A stretch of DNA of 64,000 nucleotides from an uncultured Ruminococcus sp. (GCA_902765855.1 CACXBF010000004.1:20649-84648), one strand, 5' to 3'; counted from the first letter of the stretch, positions 1 through 10,632 are shown. Translations and numbers: made by a program. Notes: a model not told the origin generated them from the letters alone.

Positions 1-733
<733 letters not shown>

Positions 734-734
<1 letters not shown>

Positions 735-1003
735 TGAAAAACTATCACCTTCGTATAACAACTCCTGCGGGAAATATTTTTGATGGAGATGCCGTTCGAC
801 TTTCGGTAAGGGGCGTAATGGGTGACCTTGCAATTATGGCAGGACATATACCTTTTGTTACAGCTTTAGAGGACGGAGAAATTAAGATATATCTAAGCGA
901 TAACGAGATTAAAAAAATGAACTGCATAGGTGGAGTTCTGACAGTATCTAAGGATATGGTTCAGGTTCTTGCATCAACAGCAGACTATTCTCAGGATAAA
1001 TAA
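734..1003 (+). CDS. atpC: F1 ATP synthase subunit epsilon, short form
   Basis: Epsilon subunit, part of the central rotor stalk. The 89 residues match the N-terminal beta-sandwich domain (start MKNYHLRITTPAGNIFDGDA, then GDLAIMAGHIPFVTAL). Family members are usually about 130-140 residues and end in a two-helix hairpin that can inhibit ATP hydrolysis; this protein stops right after the beta-sandwich, so that hairpin is missing. The start is coupled to atpD by a one-base overlap. A hairpin terminator follows, so this is the last gene of the operon. No truncated remainder of the C-terminal domain is visible downstream, which suggests a genuine short form and not a recent nonsense mutation. Confidence 0.93.
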
Positions 1004-1016
1004 TATTTTATATAAT

Positions 1017-1084
1017 AGAGCATAAATGGCAAAAATCTGTTAAAACGGAATTATTCCAAAACAGAAAATAGCCATATATGCTCT
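1017..1084 (+). terminator. Long hairpin after the atp operon
   Basis: AGAGCATAAATGGC pairs with GCCATATATGCTCT (13 of 14 bases) around a loop that itself holds partly complementary CTG/CAG segments. It begins 14 bases after atpC. The T-run after the stem is weak (TCGTTATTTTC), so it may act as terminator or as a 3' end stabiliser. Confidence 0.55.
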
Positions 1085-1140
1085 ATCGTTATTTTCACCA
1101 AAAATCGGTATGAAATTTTTTCAAATTAAAGCTTTCCAAC

Positions 1141-1169
1141 TTGAATTTATTATTTGTTTGTGCTATAAT
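1141..1169 (+). promoter_or_regulatory. Sigma-A promoter for the 1204 gene
   Basis: TTGAAT, a 17-base spacer, and TATAAT with an extended -10 TG (TGCTATAAT). It lies 35 bases upstream of the ATG and separates the next gene from the atp operon. Confidence 0.75.
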
Positions 1170-1203
1170 AACAATAATCGTTCGAAAAAGAGGTTGATTT
1201 TTT

Positions 1204-1746
1204 ATGATGGATAATTATAGCGAACAGATTGTCAAAAAAAGAGTAAATCCTGCAAAATTTACTTTTCTAATACTTTATTTCGTATTTGCTTTTATATTTA
1301 TACTTCTTACAGTGTACCTTTCCCAGTTCTTTGATTGGATGATTCCAGTAGCTTTGCTTATTATTTGCTTTGGTTGTTATGGTGGTTGGTATCTTTGGTC
1401 ACACAAGGGCATTGAGTATGAATATATCGTAGTTCAGGGAGAAATGACCGTTGATAAGATTATCGGTATGAAAAAGCGTAAGAGAATGTTGAAATTCGAT
1501 GTAAAAAGCGTTGATATGCTTGGCAAACTCAGTGAAAGGCCTGCTGATTTTGATGAGAAGCAATTCAAAGATTGCGTATATCATGCAACTGATTATACCG
1601 AAAGTGAGAATACATATTATGCAGCTTTGCATGATATTTACTCGAAAAAACATTGTCTTTTATATTTTGCACCTAATGAGAAAACTCTTGAAACAATGAA
1701 ACCTTTTCTTAAGAGAGAACTCAAGGTTAAGATTTTTGGTAAATAA
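1204..1746 (+). CDS. Small membrane protein, probably DUF6106 family
   Basis: A 180-residue protein with two hydrophobic helices near the N-terminus (about residues 18-40 and 46-66: FTFLILYFVFAFIFILL, and MIPVALLIICFGCYGG), followed by a cytoplasmic alpha/beta domain containing GIEYEYIVVQGEMTVDKI. The general layout and the KRKRMLKFDVKSV segment fit the DUF6106 proteins of Ruminococcaceae; function is unknown. It has its own promoter and an immediate terminator, so it is probably monocistronic. ATG at 1207 is an alternative start. The family name is from memory and not verified. Confidence 0.75.
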   Translation: MMDNYSEQIVKKRVNPAKFTFLILYFVFAFIFILLTVYLSQFFDWMIPVALLIICFGCYGGWYLWSHKGIEYEYIVVQGEMTVDKIIGMKKRKRMLKFDVKSVDMLGKLSERPADFDEKQFKDCVYHATDYTESENTYYAALHDIYSKKHCLLYFAPNEKTLETMKPFLKRELKVKIFGK

Positions 1747-1753
1747 TAAATTT

Positions 1754-1782
1754 AGCCGTCCGAATATATGGACGGCTTTTTT
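1754..1782 (+). terminator. Rho-independent terminator
   Basis: AGCCGTCC, loop GAATATAT, GGACGGCT, then a run of six T. It ends two bases before the Shine-Dalgarno of the next gene, leaving no room for a promoter between them, so the downstream gene depends on read-through or on a promoter inside the 1204 gene. Confidence 0.85.
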
Positions 1783-1800
1783 GTAAGGAGATGTTTATTT

Positions 1801-3303
1801 ATGAAGGTTTTATCCGCACAACAAATGAGAGATTTAGAGCAAGCTGCCGTTGATAATGGAGAAACTTATATCGAACTTATGGAAAGAGCTGGTACAGCCG
1901 CCGCAGAAGCACTTATCAGTTATGGTGCAGAGAGTAAGAGAGTTGTAATAATTTGTGGTAAGGGCAATAATGGCGGTGACGGTTATGTTATAGCAAGGAT
2001 TTTAAAAAAATATAACTGTATAGTTGATATAATCAAACTTGGAGAACCAAGGACAGCCGATTCTAAGCTTAATGCAGAAAAAGCTGCTGAACTTAATATA
2101 GCCATGATAAACTTTCCGGAAAATAAAAAAACTGCTTTTGAACTTATCAAAAAAGCAGATTATATTGTTGATGCAGTTTATGGTATAGGATTTCGTGGAG
2201 CTTTAGATGAAACTACGGCAGAAATTGCAAAAGCTGTCAATGATTCTAAAGCTTTTGTAATGTCAGTTGATGTCCCAAGTGGTGCCGGCTGTAATGATGG
2301 TTCAGTAAATGGAGAGTGTTTTAAAGCTAATTTAACTGTTACATTCACAACATTAAAGCCCGCACATATTTTATATCCGTCAATGGATTATTGCGGAAAA
2401 ACAGAAGTAGCAAGTGTTGGAATTTCAGATGAACTGATAAATTCATCTAAATATATTATGCAAACAACAGATGAATTTCTCGGCGAAAGGCTCTTACCTG
2501 AGCGTAGAATATCATCAAATAAAGGAACTTTCGGAACTTTGCTTGCTGTTGTGGGTAGTTACGGTATGGCAGGTGCGGCTGTTATGTGTGGAAAAGCGGC
2601 ACAAAGAAGTGGTGCAGGCTTGGTAAATATGGCTTTGCCTAAGTCAATATATCCTATAGTCGCAGGAAAGTTGATAGAGGCTGTTTTTACGCCATTATCA
2701 GAGAAAGACGGCATTTCGTCCGTTGAAAATTGCGATAAGCTTGTTTCTCTTGCAAATAAAGCTAATGCGGTCGTTCTCGGCTGTGGTATGGGACATAATG
2801 AAGATACCGAAAAAATAGTCTGTGAAATACTTAAAAATTGCGAAAAACCAATTATTCTTGATGCAGATGGAATAAATTCAGTAGTTCCGCATATACATTT
2901 ATTAAAGAAAGCCAAAGCTCCTATTATACTTACTCCTCACCCAGGTGAAATGGCAAGGCTTCTCGGTTGTACGGTTGCCGAGGTTCAGCATAACCGAACT
3001 GAAATTGCTTTGAATTTTGCCAAAGAACATAATGTAATATTAATTCTTAAAGGTGCGAATACGATTATATCTGATGGTAATATTTTGCTCGTAAATAGAA
3101 CAGGAAACGCAGGAATGGCACGAGGTGGAAGTGGTGATGTACTTGCAGGAATGATAGGTTCGCTTGCCGCACAGGGAATGAATCCATTCAGGGCCGCCGT
3201 TTGCGGAGTATATGCACATGGATTGGCAGGGGACAGGACAGCGAAAAGGCTTTCAGAAACGACAATGCTTCCTACTGATATGATTGAGGATATTAGCTTC
3301 TGA
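1801..3303 (+). CDS. nnr: Bifunctional NAD(P)H-hydrate epimerase / ADP-dependent dehydratase
   Basis: Repairs hydrated NADH and NADPH: the N-terminal domain (about residues 1-215, YjeF_N type) epimerises the R form, and the C-terminal ribokinase-like domain (about 225-495) dehydrates the S form using ADP. Visible signatures are ICGKGNNGGDGYVIAR and SVDVPSG in the first half, and LTPHPGEMARLLG and ARGGSGDVLAGMIGSLA in the second. The 500-residue length is normal for the fused enzyme. ATG 1801 is chosen because AAGGAG at 1785-1790 is well spaced; the upstream in-frame ATG at 1768 lies inside the terminator hairpin. Confidence 0.95.
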   Translation: MKVLSAQQMRDLEQAAVDNGETYIELMERAGTAAAEALISYGAESKRVVIICGKGNNGGDGYVIARILKKYNCIVDIIKLGEPRTADSKLNAEKAAELNIAMINFPENKKTAFELIKKADYIVDAVYGIGFRGALDETTAEIAKAVNDSKAFVMSVDVPSGAGCNDGSVNGECFKANLTVTFTTLKPAHILYPSMDYCGKTEVASVGISDELINSSKYIMQTTDEFLGERLLPERRISSNKGTFGTLLAVVGSYGMAGAAVMCGKAAQRSGAGLVNMALPKSIYPIVAGKLIEAVFTPLSEKDGISSVENCDKLVSLANKANAVVLGCGMGHNEDTEKIVCEILKNCEKPIILDADGINSVVPHIHLLKKAKAPIILTPHPGEMARLLGCTVAEVQHNRTEIALNFAKEHNVILILKGANTIISDGNILLVNRTGNAGMARGGSGDVLAGMIGSLAAQGMNPFRAAVCGVYAHGLAGDRTAKRLSETTMLPTDMIEDISF

Positions 3304-3320
3304 AACTGAGGGTGATATTA

Positions 3321-3848
3321 TTGCGTAGAATTCTTAAAGTAATGTTTACTGCTGTTGCTGCGATTGTACTTATTCTTTCAATAAGCTCTTGTACAGAAAA
3401 AGTTCCTAAGATACCTGAAATTGTGACAGGATTTTCGGGAAATGCCAATATAGAACTTGGCGAAACAAAATTTAAATGCAGTGTTTCGCATACAGAAAAG
3501 GGTGTGTCCTCAATTACTTTATCAAGTCCCGAAAACCTAAAGGGTATGTCTTTTAAAAATTTTGGCGGTAAATACGCAATATCATACAACGAGCTTATCT
3601 GCGAAACAGAAGAATCATTTTTGCCAAGTTCTTGTTTTGCACAGGCTATAACTAATGTTCTCGATAAAGCGTCTGAAGAGAACGGTGCAGTATATCAGAA
3701 ATCCGAGAAAGATAACGCTATATTTACAGGTACAAGCAAATCAGGAAATTTTACGATTTATGCAGAGAGTAAAACAGGTATAATAAGAAAAATAGAAATT
3801 CCTGAAATAAATGTTATAGCTAATTTTACAGATATAAAATTATTGTAA
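3321..3848 (+). CDS. Putative lipoprotein of unknown function
   Basis: A 175-residue protein with a typical lipoprotein signal: basic start MRRILK, hydrophobic stretch to residue 20 and lipobox ISSC with Cys24. The mature part has no motif I recognise; it looks beta-rich (alternating short hydrophobic segments such as FTIYAESKTGIIRKIEIP). The TTG at 3321 has a Shine-Dalgarno (GAGGGTGA) at good distance; an in-frame GTG at 3312 overlaps it and is less likely. It follows nnr by 17 bases and is probably co-transcribed. Confidence 0.8.
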   Translation: MRRILKVMFTAVAAIVLILSISSCTEKVPKIPEIVTGFSGNANIELGETKFKCSVSHTEKGVSSITLSSPENLKGMSFKNFGGKYAISYNELICETEESFLPSSCFAQAITNVLDKASEENGAVYQKSEKDNAIFTGTSKSGNFTIYAESKTGIIRKIEIPEINVIANFTDIKLL

Positions 3849-3857
3849 CATAAGATG

Positions 3858-4050
3858 GTTGGTGAAACTACCGATAAGCTAACAGACTTTTCTAAGACAG
3901 ATAAAAGTTTTGCACAAACTTTTTTTAAAAGCTTGCGGTTTTCAAAGGTAGTCACCTACGGCGGAGCCTTTGGTGGTTTTTAAGGGCAATATCTCTTTTC
4001 TTCTCAAGCGGTGGACGAAATCCATCGCTTAATACTTTTGTTAGCAACCA
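3858..4050. repeat. Modular intergenic repeat, locus A
   Basis: Contains the arm CTAAGACAGATAAAAGTTTT, a degraded AAGCTTTT/AAAAGCTTG hairpin, the CAAAGG...CCTTTGG cassette carrying an extra TAGTCACCTA hairpin (shared with the locus at 50.9 kb), a degenerate AAGGGC element and the GCGGTGGACGAAATCCATCGC hairpin split. It sits between converging genes. Confidence 0.8.
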
Positions 4051-4091
4051 ACTGCCAAGTGAACAAACACAGTATGTCTTTATACCTAACT

Positions 4092-4130
4092 CAAAATAAA
4101 CAGGCAACCATTAGTAATATGGTTGCCTGT
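4092..4130 (-). terminator. Terminator of the ftsK transcript
   Basis: Read on the minus strand: ACAGGCAACCAT, loop ATTACTA, ATGGTTGCCTG, then TTTATTTT. It lies 24 bases after the ftsK stop codon. Confidence 0.85.
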
Positions 4131-4153
4131 AATGCTATGTATAATTTTTAAAA

Positions 4154-7009
4154 TCAATTTTCATCAGGTTTATTCATTTGTCGCTCCATATATTGTTGTT
4201 GCGTAAGAAGTACCTGTCTTGGCTTTGAACCCTCATGAGGGCCGACAATTCCCATTGTTTCCATTTCATCAATAAGTCGTCCGGCTCTCGCATATCCAAG
4301 ACGAAGCCTTCTTTGCAAAAGTGAGGTTGAGGCCTGTCCGGCTTCAACTACACACTTAATTGCCTCTTCAAGCATAGGGTCTTGGTCAGAATCCTCATTT
4401 GAAATAGGTTTGGTATTGTTATTTTCAATTATGGCATTGTTTTCAATTTCTTGAGCAATGCTTTCATCATATTCACAAGCTCTGTTATTTTTGATAAACT
4501 CTACAACTTTTTCGACTTCTTCGTCATCTACAAAACAGCCTTGAACACGCTTTGGCTTTGAAGCTCCGATAGGTGCAAAAAGCATATCACCTCTGCCGAG
4601 AAGCTTATCGGCACCGCCTGAATCGAGAATAGTTCTTGAGTCTATCTGTGATTTAACTGCAAAAGCAATTCGGCTTGGAATGTTAGCTTTAATAATACCG
4701 GTAATGACATCGACAGATGGTCTTTGTGTCGCAATGACAAGGTGCATACCGGCGGCACGAGCCATTTGTGCAAGTCGGCAGATAGCGTTTTCTACATCAT
4801 TAGGAGCAGCCATCATAAGGTCAGCAAGCTCATCAATAATTATAACAATTTGCTCAAGCTTTTTAAGCTTTTCTTTCTTAGGAGCTTTTCCGCTATTTTC
4901 TGTTTCTGAAATAGCAGCGTCCATAATTTGTCGTTCTTCAGGAGTTTGCGGCATTTCAAATTCGTCTGAATTTTCATCATCGTTTATTTGAGTTTCCTCT
5001 TTGTCGATTTCAGCGTTCGTTCTTTCAACAAGTGCATTATAACCTCTTATATCACGAACATTATTTTCAGCAAAGAGCTTATATCTTTCAAGCATATGAT
5101 TTACAGCCCAGTTCAATGCACCCGCCGCTTTTCTTGGGTCAGTAACAACCGGTACAAGTAAGTGCGGAATACCATTATAAACTCCAAGCTCAACAACCTT
5201 AGGGTCAATCATAAGCAATTTAACCTCATCCGGAGTTGATTTATAAATTAAGCTTATAAGCATAGAGTTTATACATACCGATTTACCCGAACCGGTAGAA
5301 CCGGCTATAAGCAGATGAGGCATTTTAGCGAGGTCAGCAATAGTAATATTCCCCTCAATATCTCTGCCAAGCACAACAGTAAGCTTACTTTTAGCATTGT
5401 TAAATTCAGGCGATTCTATCAATTCACGCATTTTAACAACGCTTACTACCTTGTTAGCAACCTCAACACCAACGGCGGCTTTTCCTGGGATAGGTGCTTC
5501 AATTCTTACACCGACAGCGGCAAGATTCATAGCAATGTCATCAGCAAGATTTGTGATTTTACTGATTTTAACACCAGCGGCAGGCTGAAGTTCATATCTT
5601 GTTACAGCAGGACCGCGACAGATGTTTACTATACTTGCCTTAACGCCAAAGCTCGCAAGAGTTTCTATAAGCATAGAACCATTTTGGTTTAGTTCCGTTG
5701 CAATATCGCCCTCATTTGTAAATGGGGTTGGTTTCAGAAGGGTTATAGGCGGTTTGAGATAAACACTATCATTTGATAAATATTCAGAAGAATCATTTTG
5801 TATATCAAAGCTTATAGCTTCTTCATCAGTTCTTTTCTTACCTTTTTTCTTTTCAATCTGTTTTAAAGCATCAGCGATAGTTTTGTTATCATTTTCTGAA
5901 AGAATACCGTCTAATTCTTCAAAAGAGCCTGATTCATAGTTTTCATCAGTAGTTGGTTCTGATGTTGTATTATATACTTCTTTTTGAGTAGGTTCATAAA
6001 TAATAGGCTCTGAGTTATTTTGATTTTCTATATTAGGATTAGACTTTTTGCGTTTTTTACGCTTTTGAGATGTTATCGGTGGAGTATCATAATCATTTGC
6101 ATTAAAGTTATTAGAGCGTTTAGGGATATACTGCTCACTGATAAAATCATCAGGTAACATATTAGGTTTTCCCGAATCATTTCCAAGAGGTATATCTATA
6201 TGATTTTTTTTCGATTCATCAGCTCTTCTTCCATAAATATAGAATGAGTGTTTTTCTTGCTTTTGTGCTTGTTGATATTCTTGACGGACAGCCCTTTGTT
6301 TACTGATTTCCTGTTTCTTTTCAGAAACCTTAGATGAAACCTTGGAAGAAACTTTCTCCACAGGCTTTTTGAAGAAATCAACAAAACCTATAATTGTCGC
6401 ACCGGAGGCAATCATAATATCTATAAAAAGTAAAACGGCTATTATAATTCGAGAACCTGTTGCACCAAGAAATGCCATCATAGGAGCACCAAGGAGAGAG
6501 CTGAGAAGTCCACCTCCACGATAATTCATACCCTCTGTATAAGCGTCGCCCATTGCGAAAAAGACATTTTTTTCAACATTGCCGTGCGAGAAAAGATATA
6601 CAGCAGTTGTGAAAAGTACAGCTATTGATATTGCAATAAAAAATCTTAATTTCATTCTATATGGGAGAGCAGTTTTTCCGCTTTGGTATGCAATATATAT
6701 TATAACAATGGGAATAAATATTCCGCATATACCGAAAAGTCCCCAGATAAATGAATGTATAGTTGTCCAGAACATATCACCGCGAATTATGAATAAGCAG
6801 AATATTAAAATAGCAATACCTGATATTATGATAGACCTTATACGCCTACGTCGTCTGTCGTCGGCTTCAAGTTCAGCTTGGATTTTTTCTTTTTCAGCCT
6901 TGGTCATTCTTTTAGTTTTGGATTTCGTGGTTTGAGTTGCTTTTGCATTTGTATTTTTATTGCTCGATGAAGCTTTTTTAGTCGGATTTTTTTTAGAATC
7001 ATTTGCCAA
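4154..7009 (-). CDS. ftsK: FtsK/SpoIIIE DNA translocase
   Basis: Septum-located ATPase that pumps chromosomal DNA into the daughter cell or forespore. From the N-terminus: a basic tail, four to five membrane segments (about residues 58-213), a long charged linker, and the motor with Walker [10 protein letters not shown] (about 568), Walker [10 protein letters not shown] (about 726) and [20 protein letters not shown] winged-helix gamma domain (about 880-940, [20 protein letters not shown]) reads polar DNA motifs. The TTG start is supported by AGGAGGT seven bases upstream. About 60 mostly charged residues are inserted in the motor before Walker B, longer than in Bacillus SpoIIIE. Downstream of tepA and uppP, as tepA neighbours spoIIIE in Bacillus. 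Confidence 0.95.
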   Translation of the reverse strand: MANDSKKNPTKKASSSNKNTNAKATQTTKSKTKRMTKAEKEKIQAELEADDRRRRRIRSIIISGIAILIFCLFIIRGDMFWTTIHSFIWGLFGICGIFIPIVIIYIAYQSGKTALPYRMKLRFFIAISIAVLFTTAVYLFSHGNVEKNVFFAMGDAYTEGMNYRGGGLLSSLLGAPMMAFLGATGSRIIIAVLLFIDIMIASGATIIGFVDFFKKPVEKVSSKVSSKVSEKKQEISKQRAVRQEYQQAQKQEKHSFYIYGRRADESKKNHIDIPLGNDSGKPNMLPDDFISEQYIPKRSNNFNANDYDTPPITSQKRKKRKKSNPNIENQNNSEPIIYEPTQKEVYNTTSEPTTDENYESGSFEELDGILSENDNKTIADALKQIEKKKGKKRTDEEAISFDIQNDSSEYLSNDSVYLKPPITLLKPTPFTNEGDIATELNQNGSMLIETLASFGVKASIVNICRGPAVTRYELQPAAGVKISKITNLADDIAMNLAAVGVRIEAPIPGKAAVGVEVANKVVSVVKMRELIESPEFNNAKSKLTVVLGRDIEGNITIADLAKMPHLLIAGSTGSGKSVCINSMLISLIYKSTPDEVKLLMIDPKVVELGVYNGIPHLLVPVVTDPRKAAGALNWAVNHMLERYKLFAENNVRDIRGYNALVERTNAEIDKEETQINDDENSDEFEMPQTPEERQIMDAAISETENSGKAPKKEKLKKLEQIVIIIDELADLMMAAPNDVENAICRLAQMARAAGMHLVIATQRPSVDVITGIIKANIPSRIAFAVKSQIDSRTILDSGGADKLLGRGDMLFAPIGASKPKRVQGCFVDDEEVEKVVEFIKNNRACEYDESIAQEIENNAIIENNNTKPISNEDSDQDPMLEEAIKCVVEAGQASTSLLQRRLRLGYARAGRLIDEMETMGIVGPHEGSKPRQVLLTQQQYMERQMNKPDEN

Positions 7010-7034
7010 AATTCATACCTCCTATTGAAAATCA

Positions 7035-7067
7035 ATGTCACCGACTGATGAAATCGGTGACATTTTT
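7035..7067. terminator. Hairpin between uppP and ftsK
   Basis: ATGTCACCGA and TCGGTGACAT pair around a 9-base loop. The T-run is on the plus-strand side; on the minus strand, where the flanking genes lie, the tail (TGATTTTC) is weak, so it may be an attenuator or a processing site between uppP and ftsK. Confidence 0.5.
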
Positions 7068-7086
7068 AAGAACAAGTATTTAATAA

Positions 7087-8040
7087 TCAGAATGTAAGTG
7101 GCTGTTGTGTAAAGAGATTTACTCCTGAAATAAGCTCTATAATGCTGATAACAAGGCAAATTATACCGGCACCTGCCGTATAGAGAACAAAATAATACAT
7201 TCTGTTTGTAGAAAGCAACCATTTAAAAAGGCGAATAGCAAGAAAACCTACAATCGCAGATGTAATAATTCCGATTAAAGTAGGGAAAAATTCGATTGCA
7301 ACCGCTGAACCATCAGCAGGGAAGAGAGCATCTTTTCCTTCAAGAATTGCAGCCGCAATAATTGCAGGAGTTCCAAGCACGAACGAATAATCCAAAGCGC
7401 GTTGTTTGTTTAATTTTCTAAGTTCACCGGCAGTAAGAGTAGAACCTGAACGAGATATGCCAGGGAAGATAGCGGCTACCGCTTGGAAAAGACCAATAAA
7501 AATTGCATCAATAGGGTTTAGCTTTCTTCTTCCTGCGCCATCTGCACGAAGTTTTCCATGACTCTTATAAAGAATGGTAGTTTTGCGGTTTGCGTTAATT
7601 CCGATAACAAGAAGGAAACTTGTTACTAAAAGTGAAATAGCTGTAATTATCAGATATCCGTCAGAACTCCATTTATCAGCGAGGTCTTTAACTTTCATGC
7701 CTCCGCCGATAGGTAAGAAAAGTAAGAAAAGTGGCAATAGACCGATTATAAGCATCATAACGAGGTTTTCATCAGCGTCCATTTCGCCCCATTTGAACTT
7801 TCCCGTAAAGATTTTTTTCAATATTATAAAGAAGCTTTTGATAAGCCTTAAAAATAATCTCCAATATACAGCACAAACAGCCGTAAGTGTTCCGACATGG
7901 AGCATAACATTAAAGAAAAGGTTGTTGTCGTTCAAACCAAAAAAGTGCTGAAATATAGCAAGGTGTCCGCTGCTTGAAACAGGAAGAAATTCTGTAAGTC
8001 CCTGAACCGCACCAAGCACAATGGCTTCAAATATGTTCAT
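7087..8040 (-). CDS. uppP: Undecaprenyl-diphosphate phosphatase (UppP/BacA)
   Basis: Integral membrane enzyme that dephosphorylates undecaprenyl diphosphate, recycling the lipid carrier for peptidoglycan and other wall polymers. The first signature, GLTEFLPVSSSGHL (about residues 15-28), and the second, FPGISRSGSTL, hold the catalytic Glu, Ser and Arg residues of the BacA family. The 317 residues exceed the usual 265-280 because of a longer loop between membrane helices (charged segment around residues 150-175). The ATG has GGAGGT five bases upstream. It lies between tepA and ftsK on the same strand. Confidence 0.95.
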   Translation of the reverse strand: MNIFEAIVLGAVQGLTEFLPVSSSGHLAIFQHFFGLNDNNLFFNVMLHVGTLTAVCAVYWRLFLRLIKSFFIILKKIFTGKFKWGEMDADENLVMMLIIGLLPLFLLFLPIGGGMKVKDLADKWSSDGYLIITAISLLVTSFLLVIGINANRKTTILYKSHGKLRADGAGRRKLNPIDAIFIGLFQAVAAIFPGISRSGSTLTAGELRKLNKQRALDYSFVLGTPAIIAAAILEGKDALFPADGSAVAIEFFPTLIGIITSAIVGFLAIRLFKWLLSTNRMYYFVLYTAGAGIICLVISIIELISGVNLFTQQPLTF

Positions 8041-8075
8041 TATGTACCTCCGTTTATTTAACTTAAATATATATG

Positions 8076-8098
8076 TAGGGCGAACTCCGTCCGCCCAG
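8076..8098. repeat. Solitary repeat hairpin cassette
   Basis: GGGCGAACTCCGTCCGCCC is a single copy of the GGGCGAAC-loop-GTTCGCCC cassette of the modular repeats, alone between tepA and uppP. One stem pair is changed (A opposite C). It could serve as a tepA terminator, although no T-run follows on the minus strand. Confidence 0.55.
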
Positions 8099-8104
8099 GC
8101 TTAC

Positions 8105-8887
8105 TTAGGCTTTACTTTTTTTAGAAGTTTTCTTTTTAGCTTTTTTTTCTTTATCAATCATAGCGTAAAGAGCATCAAGAGCGTCAGAAAAATTGCCAAG
8201 ATTATCAATCAATCCCTCTTTAACTGCGTCCTCGCCGTCAAGCACCGTTCCAACATCGAGTACAAGTTCTCCGGTATTCATAGCAAGTTCGTTATACCTT
8301 TCGGGTTTGATATTTGAGTTTTCGCATACAAATCTTGTGATTCTTGCCTGCATACGCTGAAAATATTCAAAGGTTTGAGGAACTCCAAGAGTAAGTCCAG
8401 TCATTCTCACAGGATGAATAGTCATAGACGCAGATTTTGCTATAAAAGATTTTTTTGCAGCAACTGCAAGCGGAACGCCTATTGAATGACCTCCGCCAAG
8501 CACCATAGAAACTGTTGGTTTGCGGATTCCTGCAAGAAGCTCAGCAATAGCAAGTCCAGCCTCTACATCACCGCCAACAGTATTAAGCAGAATGAGAAGT
8601 CCGTCTATGCGAGGTTCTTCTTCAACAGCAACAATCTGAGGGATAACATGCTCATACTTTGTAGTTTTGTTTTGTGATGAGAGAATATAATGTCCTTCAA
8701 TTTGCCCGATAATAGTCAGACAGTGGATAGTATATTTGCCGTTAGAAGCAATTATACTTCCGGTTTCAATGATAGAATCAGTACGTTTTTCGCTTGTAGG
8801 ACCATTTTCATTAAGTTCATCAGCCTTTTCGTCAGGCTCTGAAGGATTTTTTATATATTGCTCATCATTTTTTTGATTTTTTTTCAT
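8105..8887 (-). CDS. tepA: ClpP-like serine protease, TepA family
   Basis: Cytoplasmic ClpP/crotonase-fold peptidase of the translocation-enhancing TepA type (260 residues). The first 55 residues are charged and low-complexity; the core has [20 protein letters not shown] (the oxyanion region), [11 protein letters not shown] with the candidate nucleophile Ser in GHSIG, and SMTIHPVRM with the candidate catalytic His. The C-terminus is lysine-rich. AGGAGG lies eight bases before the ATG. The link with ftsK/spoIIIE matches the Bacillus arrangement. The substrate is unknown here. Confidence 0.85.
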   Translation of the reverse strand: MKKNQKNDEQYIKNPSEPDEKADELNENGPTSEKRTDSIIETGSIIASNGKYTIHCLTIIGQIEGHYILSSQNKTTKYEHVIPQIVAVEEEPRIDGLLILLNTVGGDVEAGLAIAELLAGIRKPTVSMVLGGGHSIGVPLAVAAKKSFIAKSASMTIHPVRMTGLTLGVPQTFEYFQRMQARITRFVCENSNIKPERYNELAMNTGELVLDVGTVLDGEDAVKEGLIDNLGNFSDALDALYAMIDKEKKAKKKTSKKSKA

Positions 8888-8945
8888 TATATCAGACCTC
8901 CTTTGATTAGTTTATCAAATTTAGTCGTGATACATACATTTTTAT

Positions 8946-8974
8946 TATATCATTCAGAATTAAATACATCAAGG
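8946..8974 (-). promoter_or_regulatory. Sigma-A promoter for tepA-uppP-ftsK
   Basis: On the minus strand: TTGATG, a 17-base spacer, TATAAT. It ends 59 bases before the tepA ATG and is the only strong promoter seen upstream of the three-gene run. Confidence 0.75.
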
Positions 8975-9137
8975 CAATTTTTTCTTTTTAATTTTGATAC
9001 TTCTAAAAATATTTTGGCAATAAAGTAATTTTTTCTGTCGAATTTAACTGATTATCAAAAAACAAAAGGGCGAAAGTATTTCGCCCAGAGTATATATTTA
9101 ATGTGAATTTGATAGATTTAAAAAGTTATTAAAAGTT

Positions 9138-9731
9138 TTACGCATCATAATCTCTTGAAAGTGCAATAACTTTGCCCAAGATAGTGACATTATTTGTAAT
9201 AATCGGTTCAAAATCAGGATTATGTGGCTGCAATCTTATATAATTATTTTCCTTATAAAAAGATTTTACAGTTGCCTCATCGTCTATCATTGCAACTACG
9301 ATTTCGCCATTCTCCGCGACAGGAGTTTTTTCACATATGACAATATCACCATCGAGTATGCCAATATCTCGCATACTTTCGCCAACAACATTAAGTGCAA
9401 AAAGTTCTCGTCCTTTGCGTTTACTTTCAGGAAATGGCACATATCCGGAAATATCTTCAAAAGCAAGAATAGGAATACCCGCAGTAACTTTGCCAAGAAT
9501 CGGAACCTGTGATGCTTTTTCCTCGCCAACAATGCGAATTGAGCGGTTCAGACCTGTTGTTCGGGTTATATAACCAAGTTCCTCAAGAGATTTAAGATGA
9601 GAATGAACCGTTGAAGTAGAGCTAAGACCTGTTGCCAAACAGATTTCGCGCACAGAAGGAGTAATTCCGTCTGCTATGCTTTCCTTTAAAAAGTCGAAAA
9701 CTTTTGCTTGACTTTTAGTAAGTTTTTTCAT
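9138..9731 (-). CDS. lexA: LexA repressor
   Basis: SOS repressor with self-cleavage. The N-terminal winged helix-turn-helix (residues 1-65; PSVREICLATGLSSTSTVHSH) binds operators; the C-terminal peptidase domain has the scissile Ala-Gly in GKVTAGIPILA, the catalytic Ser in VVGESMRDIGI and the catalytic Lys in DEATVKSFY. About 197 residues, normal length. ATG 9731 is spaced properly from AAGGTG; ATGs at 9737 and 9740 are possible. It starts only 12 bases (or 3 with the upstream ATG) after the radical-SAM stop, so both genes share the promoter with the LexA box at 10.64 kb and lexA is autoregulated. Confidence 0.96.
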   Translation of the reverse strand: MKKLTKSQAKVFDFLKESIADGITPSVREICLATGLSSTSTVHSHLKSLEELGYITRTTGLNRSIRIVGEEKASQVPILGKVTAGIPILAFEDISGYVPFPESKRKGRELFALNVVGESMRDIGILDGDIVICEKTPVAENGEIVVAMIDDEATVKSFYKENNYIRLQPHNPDFEPIITNNVTILGKVIALSRDYDA

Positions 9732-9743
9732 AAACATCACACC

Positions 9744-10568
9744 TTATTTTTGTTTTTTATTAGCAACCAATTTATCGTGATAGAAATAGTTTTTAAAATT
9801 AAGTCCTTGACCTTCACAATATTGATTGATTTCAAGAGCAAGCTTTTGCCAATATGAAGAATCATTTTTTATGTAAATCTGCTCATAATAAGGATAATAT
9901 TCAGAATAATTTCTTTTTATGTAGTTAAGAATAGTATATTTGTAGTTGCCTCTGAGATTAAGATTTTCAAACCAGTATTCGTCAATAAAATTCTTAGATT
10001 TCTCAATTATAGCCTTAAAGTCTGTAATATAAGGGAAGATAGGCGACATAAACAAAACAGTATAAATTCCGTTTTCGTGCAGAGCTTTTAAGGTTTTAAG
10101 TCTGTCTGAGATACTGCTTGCATTATCCATATCTGATTGAAATTTTTCATCAAGCGTGTTAATTGACATATCTACTTTGAGATTTTTGCATTGTTTGAGC
10201 AAATATGTATCACGCAAAATAAGTTTTGATTTTGTAGAAATCGTAAGTTGACAATCAGCGTTTATAAGCTGTTCGAGAATTTTTCTTGTTATACGAAAAT
10301 CCTCCTCATAAGGATTATAGCAATCTGTAACTGATGATAAAAATACAGATTTGCCTTTTATTCTCGATAGGCTGATTGGCTTTTCACATTCTTTAACATC
10401 AAGAAAGCTTCCCCAGTCTTCATTATGATTTGTAAAACGCTTCATAAAACAGGCATAGCAGTATGCACACGCATGAGGACAACCCACATATGGATTTATA
10501 ACGTAGTCACTTTCGGGGAGATTTGATTTAGTAAGATAGTCATTAACAATAATGTGATTTATCTTCAT
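9744..10568 (-). CDS. Radical SAM protein, spore-photoproduct-lyase-like family
   Basis: A 274-residue radical SAM enzyme. VGCPHACAYCYACF near the N-terminus holds the CxxxCxxC cluster motif that binds the 4Fe-4S and S-adenosylmethionine. VFLSSVTDCYNPYEE and the STKSKLILRD segment are typical of the SPL/Rv2578c-like family, whose characterised relative repairs UV photoproducts; the actual substrate is not shown. The start is taken at ATG 10568, because the longer frame would begin inside the promoter. Co-transcription with lexA from a LexA-controlled promoter suggests a DNA-damage role. Confidence 0.88.
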   Translation of the reverse strand: MKINHIIVNDYLTKSNLPESDYVINPYVGCPHACAYCYACFMKRFTNHNEDWGSFLDVKECEKPISLSRIKGKSVFLSSVTDCYNPYEEDFRITRKILEQLINADCQLTISTKSKLILRDTYLLKQCKNLKVDMSINTLDEKFQSDMDNASSISDRLKTLKALHENGIYTVLFMSPIFPYITDFKAIIEKSKNFIDEYWFENLNLRGNYKYTILNYIKRNYSEYYPYYEQIYIKNDSSYWQKLALEINQYCEGQGLNFKNYFYHDKLVANKKQK

Positions 10569-10632
10569 TTCAAGAGCCACCCCTAAATATAAATTAAGGC
10601 AATACCATACATAAGCACAATATTGCCTTAAA

